A stretch of DNA of 6,537 nt from Desulfobacteraceae bacterium. GTDB taxonomy: Bacteria > Desulfobacterota > Desulfobacteria > Desulfobacterales > Desulfosalsimonadaceae. The notes below the pieces were generated by a model. The model did not search any database. It saw only the letters and a program-made list of their open reading frames with translations, and was not told where the DNA came from. Positions within the stretch are counted from its first letter, which is position 1; each line of letters starts with the position of its first letter. This document shows positions 1 through 5,107 of the stretch, piece by piece. The stretch is from positions 1 to 6,537 of the forward strand of contig JAABTZ010000107.1 of NCBI GenBank assembly GCA_011389605.1. The letters are read 5' to 3'. The position numbers and the translations under genes are program-made.

Positions 1-84
1 TTGAAGAATGCAGCGTACTTAGACGTACGTGAAATTCTGAAAAATCGCGCGTAACGTAGATATTGGACTTTTTACGGTTCCACC
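1..84 (+). repeat. Dispersed palindromic repeat, copy A (cut by window edge)
   Basis: This is the right-hand two thirds of a palindromic element that occurs twice more in the window (2626-2755, inverted, and 4943-5068). The centre is visible as GTAC (15-18), a 6-base loop TTAGAC (19-24) and GTAC (25-28), followed by the right arm, which ends in ATATTGGACTTTTTACGG. Most of the left arm lies outside the window. It ends about 8 bp before the Shine-Dalgarno of the sodN-like gene, so it must occupy that gene's 5' untranslated or promoter region. Strand is given by the orientation with the TTGGACTTTTT end on the right. Confidence 0.85.
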
Positions 85-91
85 AATATTC

Positions 92-98
92 AAGGAGG
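92..98 (+). promoter_or_regulatory. Shine-Dalgarno of the Ni-SOD gene
   Basis: A perfect AAGGAGG lies 5 bases before the ATG at 104. It fixes the start codon and predicts efficient translation. No credible -35/-10 pair is visible between the window edge and this site because the repeat fills that space. Confidence 0.85.
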
Positions 99-103
99 AA
101 AAA

Positions 104-562
104 ATGAAAAAATCCCTTAAGATCAGCTCTTGTTTAATTGTTTTTGTGCTGGCCGCACTGTCTTTGTCTTATGCCCACTGTGAGATTCCCTGCGGCATTT
201 ATGATGATCCGGCCCGCATTGAGCTGATGCGCGAGCATGTCACCACCATAGAGCGGTCCATGGATCAAATCCACGCCATTCACAAGCACCTGGAAAAAGG
301 AGATGCCCAGCATTACAACCAGTTTGTTCGCTGGGTCAACAACAAGGAAGACCATGCCGACAAGCTTCAGCACATAGTTTCCCAGTATTTCATGACCCAG
401 CGGATTTCGCCTGATGACGGAAAATACGCGGAAAAAATCTCAGTCCTTCACCAGATTCTGATCCAGGCCATGAAGTGCAAGCAGACCGTGGATTCGGCTC
501 ACGTCAAAAACCTGCGTGATCTGATTGACCGGTTTGAAAAACTTTATATCAACCTAAACTGA
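104..562 (+). CDS. sodN: Nickel superoxide dismutase with Sec signal peptide
   Basis: The product is predicted to dismutate superoxide to O2 and H2O2 at a nickel site. The 152-residue precursor starts with a lysine-rich n-region and a hydrophobic core (about residues 11-22). It then shows a signal peptidase I site SYA|HC after residue 24. Cleavage would leave His1-Cys2-Glu3-Ile4-Pro5-Cys6-Gly7-Ile8-Tyr9, matching the Ni-hook HCxxPCGxY in which His1, Cys2 and Cys6 bind nickel. The 128-residue mature part is rich in predicted helix, as expected for the four-helix-bundle subunit (about 117 residues in Streptomyces, from memory). It contains the family-like stretches KEDHA (81-85) and YFMTQRI (95-101). 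Other Ni-SODs are usually matured by a dedicated protease, SodX; none is encoded nearby, so the signal peptide appears to do this job and to place the enzyme outside the inner membrane. The start is fixed by AAGGAGG at 92-98. The gene is convergent with the fadH-like gene, 25 bp apart, with no terminator hairpin seen between them. Confidence 0.93.
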   Translation: MKKSLKISSCLIVFVLAALSLSYAHCEIPCGIYDDPARIELMREHVTTIERSMDQIHAIHKHLEKGDAQHYNQFVRWVNNKEDHADKLQHIVSQYFMTQRISPDDGKYAEKISVLHQILIQAMKCKQTVDSAHVKNLRDLIDRFEKLYINLN

Positions 563-587
563 TCGACGTATTTAAGGTGTTGCCGGA

Positions 588-2600
588 TCATTCAATGGCC
601 TTTCCCGCGGCGTATCCCTTGTGAACCGCATCAAATGCCATGCCGATATTTTCGGCATCACCGGCCACGCTGTGGGCAATTGCTTTTTCTTTGAGCAGGG
701 ATTCCAAAGAGTTGCTGGGTCTTGCCCCCACGCATAATACAATGGTATCTGCCGGGATTTCACGGGTCTGACCCGCCTGCTCCTCAATTTTTATACCGGT
801 TTTTGTTATTTCCAGGGCCCTGGTGGCAGTCAGAGTGTTTATGCCGAACCGGGAAACATCCTGAAGCATGCCCCAGCGGGTGGTTTTGCCGAAATCCTTG
901 CCGATTTTATCAAGCATTTCAATCAGGGTTACTTCCTTGGTGCCCCTGATGGAAAGTTCATGGAGGGTTTCAAAAGATTCTGCACGATTAATGAGAAGAA
1001 ACTTCAATGTTTCGCCGGCAAGTGTTCCCTTTTCCGCAAGAAGCAGTGCTGTTTCCACTCCAACGGCACCGCCGCCGACTACCACCACGCGTTTTCCGGT
1101 ATATACTTTTGCTGCAAGAACATCCCAGGCCTGCACCACATGGCCCAGTTCCACACCGGGTATGGGTGGGGTCATGGGCTCTGCGCCCGTGGCAAGGACA
1201 ACGTGATCCGGGTTCTGCCTGTCAATTAAGGATGCATCAACGGTTGTGCTTAAATGCACTTCAATATCGCGGCACCTGATCTGTTCTTCCAGGTCCTTTG
1301 CCAGCTGGCCAAACTCCCTTCTCCCCGGAGGTGCGGCCGCAAGATATAGCTGGCCTCCCAGCAGCCCGCTTTTTTCGTACAAGGACACCTTATGGCCTCT
1401 GTCTGCTGCTGCAATGGCTGCATTCATACCGGCGGCCCCCCCGCCTATTATCATAACTTTTTTGGGAGAAGCAGCAGGCTTTGCCGCTGTTGTGTGCTCA
1501 TGACCTGCAAGGGGGTTGCAGAGGCATTCCACGTGCTTGAGGTTAAACAGGTTGTCAAAACAGCCCTGGGCGCATGCCACACAATGAACTATTTCTTTTT
1601 CCCTTCCCTGTTTGGCTTTTTGAGGCAGGCAGGGGTCGGCAATCAGGCTGCGGCCCATGGCCACCATGTCGCACATTCCGTCTGCTATCATTTCCCGGGC
1701 CGTATCCGGGTCATTGATCCTGTGGCTTGCAATCACGGGAACATCCACGGCTTCCTTGATTCCCCTGGAAAGATAGGCAAAAGCCCCCCTGGGCACAGCT
1801 GTGGTGATCTGCGGCACGCGCGCCTCATGCCAGCCTACGTTGATGCACAAAGCATCCACTCCGGCCTCGGAAACCAGTGCTTTAGCATATTCGCGCAGTT
1901 CATCCCTTCCCTGGCCCTCGGGCATGAAGTCATTTCCGTTCATGCGCACTATCAGGGGATAATCCGGGCCCACAATTTCTCGTATCTCTGTCATCACCTC
2001 CATGCCGAAGCGCATACGGTTTTCAAGGCTTCCGCCGTATTCGTCCTCGCGTTTGTTGGTCAGAGGAGAGAGAAATTCGCTGATAAGGTATCCCGTTCCG
2101 TGGAGCACTTCCACGGCGTCAAACCCGGCTTCTTTTACCCGCCTTGCTGCCTGGGCGAAATTGTCCACCACCTGTTTTATTTCAGGTACCTCCAGGGCCC
2201 TCGGAGTTTCCCGGGTCATGCGGGAGGCAACGGCAGAAGGGGCTACCGGCTGCTTGCCGTCCAGAAAAAACGACATGTTGTAACGGCCTGCGTGGTTTAG
2301 CTGGACTGCGCTTTTGGAGCCGTTTTCCTTTATAGCTTCAGCAAGTTTTTTAAGGCCGGGTATGAATTCGTCCTTGTGGGCCCCAATGTTTAGGCTGTTT
2401 CCGGAAAGCTCGTCGACTGTGGCATATCCCACGCAGATCATTGCCACTCCGCCTTTGGCCCGCTCTTTGTAAAATGCTATGATCTGGTCGGTGACCTCGA
2501 ATTTGTCAGCCATGCCAAGATGCATTGCCGGAAGGTAGATTCGGTTTTCAAGTTGCAGGCGGTTGATGGAAATCGGGTTAAACAGCGGATCCTGTATCAT
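588..2600 (-). CDS. fadH: FadH-type 2,4-dienoyl-CoA reductase (Fe-S flavoenzyme)
   Basis: The 670-residue protein is built like E. coli FadH (about 672). It has an Old Yellow Enzyme-type FMN barrel (about 1-335), a four-cysteine 4Fe-4S site (Cys340, Cys343, Cys347, Cys359), an Ala/Pro linker (about 367-380), an FAD-binding Rossmann motif GGGAAG (386-391) and a second nucleotide-binding motif GGGAVG (509-514). Residues equivalent to the FadH catalytic pair are present: Tyr171 in GTGYLISEFLSP and His258 in GWHEAR. A GKTTRW stretch (571-576) also resembles FadH. The family reduces 2,4-dienoyl-CoA to 3-enoyl-CoA with NAD(P)H during breakdown of unsaturated fatty acids. Related anaerobe enzymes act on other enoates, so the exact substrate is uncertain. 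I chose ATG 2600 rather than the in-frame ATG at 2651 because 2651 lies inside repeat copy B, whereas 2600 has AAGGGGG 4 bases upstream and begins with the family-like MIQDPLFNPI. It lies downstream of tetR on the same strand, but 243 bp away. Confidence 0.88.
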   Translation of the reverse strand: MIQDPLFNPISINRLQLENRIYLPAMHLGMADKFEVTDQIIAFYKERAKGGVAMICVGYATVDELSGNSLNIGAHKDEFIPGLKKLAEAIKENGSKSAVQLNHAGRYNMSFFLDGKQPVAPSAVASRMTRETPRALEVPEIKQVVDNFAQAARRVKEAGFDAVEVLHGTGYLISEFLSPLTNKREDEYGGSLENRMRFGMEVMTEIREIVGPDYPLIVRMNGNDFMPEGQGRDELREYAKALVSEAGVDALCINVGWHEARVPQITTAVPRGAFAYLSRGIKEAVDVPVIASHRINDPDTAREMIADGMCDMVAMGRSLIADPCLPQKAKQGREKEIVHCVACAQGCFDNLFNLKHVECLCNPLAGHEHTTAAKPAASPKKVMIIGGGAAGMNAAIAAADRGHKVSLYEKSGLLGGQLYLAAAPPGRREFGQLAKDLEEQIRCRDIEVHLSTTVDASLIDRQNPDHVVLATGAEPMTPPIPGVELGHVVQAWDVLAAKVYTGKRVVVVGGGAVGVETALLLAEKGTLAGETLKFLLINRAESFETLHELSIRGTKEVTLIEMLDKIGKDFGKTTRWGMLQDVSRFGINTLTATRALEITKTGIKIEEQAGQTREIPADTIVLCVGARPSNSLESLLKEKAIAHSVAGDAENIGMAFDAVHKGYAAGKAIE

Positions 2601-2604
2601 AGTT

Positions 2605-2611
2605 CCCCCTT
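2605..2611 (-). promoter_or_regulatory. Ribosome binding site that decides the FadH start
   Basis: On the minus strand AAGGGGG sits 4 bases before ATG 2600. It is not a perfect Shine-Dalgarno. It supports this start over the longer reading frame, whose first codons are repeat sequence. Confidence 0.6.
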
Positions 2612-2625
2612 TTTGGTCGGTTATG

Positions 2626-2755
2626 GATTGACGTCTTTGTAAAAAGTCCAATATCTGCGTTGCGCGCGATTTTTCAGAATTTCACGTACAGCTAAAGTAC
2701 GCTGCATTCTTCAAAATCGCGCAAGCCTTGATCTTGAACTTTTTATAAAGCCGTC
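2626..2755 (-). repeat. Dispersed palindromic repeat, copy B (near complete, inverted)
   Basis: This is the reverse complement of the element at 1-84 and 4943-5068. From left to right it runs: end GTAAAAAGTCCAATATC (about 2639-2655), arm, GTAC 2686-2689, loop of 7 bases, GTAC 2697-2700, then the other arm ending CTTGAACTTTTTA (about 2733-2745). The two arms of about 50 bases pair imperfectly, so the transcript could form a long hairpin. Its TTGGACTTTTT end faces the fadH-like gene, whose ATG is 26 bp beyond the boundary. It therefore lies in the 5' region of that gene and between tetR and fadH. Confidence 0.9.
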
Positions 2756-2762
2756 TAAAAGC

Positions 2763-2807
2763 GACTTTTTACGAGAGCATCATGGATTGATGCTCTTGTA
2801 AAAATCC
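2763..2807. repeat. 45-bp hairpin made of two repeat ends head to head
   Basis: Arms 2763-2782 and 2788-2807 (20 bases each) are complementary except for two positions, around the 5-base loop TGGAT. The arm GACTTTTTACGAGAGCATCA resembles the outer ends of the dispersed repeat. The hairpin therefore looks like two element ends joined without the central body. It begins 36 bp after the tetR stop and could slow or stabilise 3' ends. However, the T and A runs lie within the stem rather than after it, so it is not a textbook intrinsic terminator. Confidence 0.75.
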
Positions 2808-2843
2808 CTTAACCCGGGGCTGGAAGTCAAGGGAAAAAGTATG

Positions 2844-3458
2844 TCACTTTACGGGTTCCAGAAGGCTTGAAATGAGTGCCTTGATATGATCGATTGCATC
2901 AGTCATATACGCATCCTGCCTTGTCACACGGGCAAGGATGCCCCCGCCTTCAAACAGGGAAAGGATCAGGCCTGCGGTTTTTTCTGGATCTGTTTGAGGT
3001 TTTATTTCTCCCGTTTTTATGCTTTCTTTTATCAGTGCAGCCAGCTTTTCTTTCAATTCATCAATGGTTCGGGCAACCCGGAGGCAAAGGGCCGGATGGG
3101 TGTCATCGGCTTCTGTTGCCGTGTTTAGTATGGGGCATCCTCCGTAGGCCAGGGTGCGCAGGTAAAGTTTTCGGAAGATCCCCGGGCATGCAGCCAGCTT
3201 TTGGCCCGGGGTGTCGGCCTTTGCCATTCCCCGGTCAAAAACCCGGCCAAGCGAGTCTGCATGATAGTCGTAAACCGCCAGCACAAGTTCGTCTTTGTTT
3301 TTAAAGTTGCCGTAGATGCCACCTTTTGTCAGGCCGGTTGCAGTGGTCAGCTCGGCAATGGAGGTGCCCGCAGCGCCCTTTTTATTGATCAGGGGCGCGG
3401 CTTTTTCAATGATTTGGCGCCTGGTGCGGTCGGATTTTACGTGTCTGAACGATTCCAT
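2844..3458 (-). CDS. TetR/AcrR-family transcriptional repressor
   Basis: The 204-residue protein has the usual TetR size and plan. An N-terminal DNA-binding domain carries the helix-turn-helix at about residues 32-56 (TSIAELTTATGLTKGGIYGN, then F and KNKDEL). An all-helical ligand-binding domain follows, with GGCPILNTATEADDTHP (106-122), a motif seen in one subset of the family. The protein should bind as a dimer to a palindrome and release it on binding a small ligand. A perfect 16-bp palindrome inside its own promoter (3471-3486) is the obvious site, so autorepression is likely. The neighbouring FadH-like reductase on the same strand suggests an acyl-CoA-type ligand, but that is inference. 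The ATG at 3458 has no Shine-Dalgarno. The promoter geometry places the transcript start only a few bases before it, so the mRNA may be nearly leaderless. It is divergent from cobO. Confidence 0.9.
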   Translation of the reverse strand: MESFRHVKSDRTRRQIIEKAAPLINKKGAAGTSIAELTTATGLTKGGIYGNFKNKDELVLAVYDYHADSLGRVFDRGMAKADTPGQKLAACPGIFRKLYLRTLAYGGCPILNTATEADDTHPALCLRVARTIDELKEKLAALIKESIKTGEIKPQTDPEKTAGLILSLFEGGGILARVTRQDAYMTDAIDHIKALISSLLEPVK

Positions 3459-3466
3459 TAAAGGTT

Positions 3467-3495
3467 TTATTATACCGATCGGTATATTTTGTCAA
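3467..3495 (-). promoter_or_regulatory. Predicted sigma-70 promoter of tetR
   Basis: Reading the minus strand, a perfect -35 TTGACA (3495-3490) is followed by TATAAT (3474-3469) at 15 bp spacing, or TAATAA (3472-3467) at the preferred 17 bp spacing. Transcription would begin around 3459-3462, next to the ATG at 3458. The operator palindrome fills the spacer. Confidence 0.65.
3471..3486. promoter_or_regulatory. TetR operator: perfect 16-bp palindrome
   Basis: TATACCGATCGGTATA is identical to its reverse complement over all 16 bases. It starts 12 bp upstream of the tetR ATG and lies between and over the predicted -35 and -10 elements. Binding there would block RNA polymerase at tetR and might also affect the divergent cobO. 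I saw no second copy in the window, including upstream of fadH and of the thiolase gene. Confidence 0.8.
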
Positions 3496-3615
3496 TGCAC
3501 AATTATATCCTTGTGTACATGGGGGTTTTATCCCGGGTGGAAATGTGGTAAAAAATCAGGATATGGTCTTTTCGGTCAGGATGGGGTGGAAATACGGCGG
3601 CAAAAGGAGATGCTT

Positions 3616-4134
3616 GTGGAAAAAGGATATGTCCAGGTTTATACCGGCGATGGCAAGGGCAAGACAGCAGCCGCCCTGGGCCTGGCCGTGCGTGCGGCGG
3701 GCGCGGGAATGAGGGTCTATATCGCCCAGTTTATGAAAAATGACAGATATAGTGAAATCAGGGCCTTGCAGCGGCTATCGGACCGGATTACTATAGAGCA
3801 GTTTGGAACAGGGCGCTTTGTGCGCGGGCAGCCTGAACCCATGGATCTGGAAGCTGCCAGGCAGGGGCTTGCCGCAGCCCGTCAGGCCATGGAATCTGGC
3901 GAATATGATATAATTGTGCTCGACGAGGCAAATGTGGCCTGTTCAATCGGGATTATCCCTGAGCAGAATCTGCTGGACATGATTTCAAAAAAGCCCGAAG
4001 GGGTTGAACTTGTCTTTACCGGCAGGGGCGGGCCCCCGGGAGTACTTGCCAATGCAGATCTTATCACTGAAATGAAGTCCGTGCACCATTATTTTGAAAA
4101 GGGTGTTGGCGCACGCACCGGCATTGAGAATTGA
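3616..4134 (+). CDS. cobO: Cob(I)yrinic acid a,c-diamide adenosyltransferase (CobO/BtuR)
   Basis: The protein transfers the 5'-deoxyadenosyl group from ATP to the reduced cobalt of corrinoids in adenosylcobalamin synthesis and salvage; it acts in the cytoplasm. It shows the family's unusual P-loop GDGKGKT (residues 11-17), the Walker B-like DIIVLDEANVA (98-108), FTGRGGPP (134-141) and the C-terminal signature TEMKSVHHYFEKGVGARTGI (151-170). Its 172 residues fit the CobO/CobA/BtuR family. I chose the GTG start at 3616 because AAGGAG (3604-3609) lies 6 bases before it and the protein then begins (M)EKGYVQVYTG, as family members do. The in-frame ATG at 3610 directly abuts the Shine-Dalgarno with no spacer. 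The open frame continues upstream to 3316 but has no family similarity and overlaps tetR. cobU follows 30 bp later, so the two are probably co-transcribed. Confidence 0.94.
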   Translation: MEKGYVQVYTGDGKGKTAAALGLAVRAAGAGMRVYIAQFMKNDRYSEIRALQRLSDRITIEQFGTGRFVRGQPEPMDLEAARQGLAAARQAMESGEYDIIVLDEANVACSIGIIPEQNLLDMISKKPEGVELVFTGRGGPPGVLANADLITEMKSVHHYFEKGVGARTGIEN

Positions 4135-4135
4135 A

Positions 4136-4164
4136 AACCTACTTTTTACGGGACCATCAATAAT
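4136..4164 (+). repeat. Isolated repeat-end fragment in the cobO-cobU gap
   Basis: The spacer contains ACTTTTTACGGGACCATCAA (4141-4160). It matches the outer right end of the dispersed palindromic repeat (compare 67-86 and 5051-5070) but has none of the body. It ends 4 bases before the cobU ATG and leaves that gene without a clear Shine-Dalgarno. It could be a relic of an element or an independent short motif. Confidence 0.6.
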
Positions 4165-4698
4165 ATGAAAGATAATAATATTCATTTGATTCTTGGGGGA
4201 TGCAGAAGCGGCAAAAGCCGCCATGCTCTTGAAATGGCAGAATCCAGGACCGGAGGGAATAATGTTTTTGTGGCAACATGCATGCCCGTTGACGAGGAAA
4301 TGCAGGCACGCGTCCGGCGCCACCAGCAGGAGCGCGATCCCAAATGGACCACGGTGGAAGAGCCCCTGGATCTTGCCGGGGTAATTGGAAAATACGGCAG
4401 CAGTTACGGCACGGACGTGATTCTGGTGGATTGTCTGACCCTCTGGATTTCCAACCTGATGGCCAGCTATGAAGATGATGATCTTGTAATGGAGCATGTC
4501 CGTGGATTTCTTTCGAGCCTGGATGCGGCCGTGTGCCCTGTTTTTATCGTGTCCAATGAGGTAGGAGCCGGAATTGTGCCGGAAAATGCCATGGCACGGC
4601 GGTTTCGGGATCTGGCCGGTTTTGCCAATCAGCACGTGGCAAAGTGCGCCGGTCTGGTGGCCTGGATGGTTGCGGGCATACCGGTGCGGATAAAATAG
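4165..4698 (+). CDS. cobU: Adenosylcobinamide kinase / adenosylcobinamide-phosphate guanylyltransferase (CobU/CobP)
   Basis: This bifunctional enzyme phosphorylates adenosylcobinamide and then attaches GMP to give AdoCbi-GDP, the acceptor for the lower ligand. It acts after CobO in the pathway. Visible motifs are the P-loop GGCRSGKS (residues 11-18), RVRRHQQERDPKW (49-61) in which His53 aligns with the guanylylated His46 of Salmonella CobU, TVEEP (63-67), VDCLTLWISNLM (88-99) and the long C-terminal signature VSNEVGAGIVPEN (129-141) with RFRDLAGFANQ (146-156) and VAGIPVRIK (169-177). The 177 residues are full length. No in-frame start exists upstream because the cobO stop is in the same frame, and no Met occurs between residue 1 and the P-loop, so ATG 4165 is the start despite a poor ribosome site. 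Translation may depend on coupling to cobO. cobS, cobT and cobC/D are not in the window. Confidence 0.95.
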   Translation: MKDNNIHLILGGCRSGKSRHALEMAESRTGGNNVFVATCMPVDEEMQARVRRHQQERDPKWTTVEEPLDLAGVIGKYGSSYGTDVILVDCLTLWISNLMASYEDDDLVMEHVRGFLSSLDAAVCPVFIVSNEVGAGIVPENAMARRFRDLAGFANQHVAKCAGLVAWMVAGIPVRIK

Positions 4699-4715
4699 AT
4701 CTGCTGCTTTTTTTT
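4686..4715 (+). terminator. Possible weak intrinsic terminator overlapping the cobU stop
   Basis: GCGGAT (4686-4691) can pair with ATCTGC (4699-4704), including one G-U pair, around a 7-base loop that contains the TAG stop. Three bases later comes a run of eight T (4708-4715). The stem is short, so termination would be weak; the T run is the main support. Confidence 0.3.
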
Positions 4716-4735
4716 CAGGTACTGGGTTTCCTATG

Positions 4736-4892
4736 AAATCCTTTTTTTGCTCTCTGACGAAATCGCACTTCGTTACCCTGACGGCGGTGCGGAAAAGTGG
4801 GTTTCCGAGCGGAAATTGAGGCTCCAGCATGCTCCTGGAGCGAGGAAACTCACTTTCCCGTGCCGCCGATCAGCCAGAGAGCTTACGGATTT
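4736..4892. repeat. 157-bp long imperfect palindrome of a second type
   Basis: Nested complementary arms can be traced inward: AAATCC 4736-4741 with GGATTT 4887-4892; GCTCTCTG 4749-4756 with CAGAGAGC 4875-4882; a 24-base arm beginning GGCGGTGCGG (4783-4806) with its partner ending CGTGCCGCC (near 4843-4867), with four differences that are G-U pairs or transitions in RNA; and a central GCTCCAG/CTGGAGC stem with a short loop. The left side also has a side hairpin GACGAA/TTCGT (4757-4773). The sequence is unrelated to the GTAC-centred repeat. No coding potential or B12 box is seen. It could be a mobile palindromic unit or a structured transcript end between convergent genes. Confidence 0.75.
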
Positions 4893-4942
4893 GCTTTTTG
4901 CAGAAATTCAACAGTGACAGACTCGTAAAAAATCTGATTTCA

Positions 4943-5068
4943 GATGGGGCCGTAAAAAGTTCAAGATCAAGGCTTGTGCGATTTCTAAGAATGCAGCGTA
5001 CTTAGCCGTACGTGAAATTCTTCAGAAATCGCGCGTAACGCAGATATTGGACTTTTTAAGGTGCCATC
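4943..5068 (+). repeat. Dispersed palindromic repeat, copy C (complete, 126 bp)
   Basis: This complete copy shows the element's outline. The left end is GATGGGGCCGTAAAAAGTTC and the right end is GGACTTTTTAAGGTGCCATC, which are inverted copies of each other with a few mismatches. Arms of about 50 bases meet at GTAC (4998-5001), loop TTAGCC, GTAC (5008-5011). No protein is encoded, so any transposase must act from elsewhere. It lies between the convergent cobU and NRDE genes, 39 bp beyond the NRDE stop. Together with the 157-bp palindrome it accounts for most of the gene-free stretch 4699-5107; the remaining parts (4893-4942 and 5069-5107) show nothing I can name. Confidence 0.92.
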
Positions 5069-5107
5069 AACAGTGGCGGAATATAGAGCTTGGTACGGGC
5101 CAGCAAA

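Noticed and set aside
104..184. Lipoprotein signal in the Ni-SOD precursor
   Set aside because: Cys10 is too close to the N terminus, and Cys26 is preceded by His rather than Gly/Ala/Ser. The SYA|HC cut fits signal peptidase I and the Ni-hook far better.
1392..2300. 302-codon open frame on the plus strand
   Set aside because: It is a shadow of the FadH-like gene; the composition is odd (many His, Cys, Phe) and there is no motif.
2601..2651. N-terminal extension of the FadH-like protein to an ATG at 2651 (17 extra residues)
   Set aside because: The extension is encoded partly by the dispersed repeat and does not resemble the family. ATG 2600 has a purine-rich ribosome site and begins with the usual MIQDPLFNPI-like start.
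2763..2807. Intrinsic terminator for tetR
   Set aside because: The stem is strong, but the T and A runs pair within the stem and no T run follows it on either strand. It is better described as a repeat-derived hairpin.
3496..3610. Cobalamin riboswitch upstream of cobO
   Set aside because: I looked for the B12 box (GCCACTG-like core) and the flanking paired elements and did not see them in this leader.
3316..3615. Upstream extension of the cobO reading frame to 3316
   Set aside because: It overlaps tetR on the other strand and runs through its operator. The residues have no family similarity, and a good Shine-Dalgarno precedes GTG 3616.
3985..4830. 281-codon open frame on the minus strand
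   Set aside because: It is antisense to cobO and cobU, which have clear family motifs. Its translation shows no recognisable motif and no ribosome site.
4943..5068. CRISPR array from the repeated units
   Set aside because: The copies are kilobases apart, long and palindromic, and occur in both orientations with no regular spacers.
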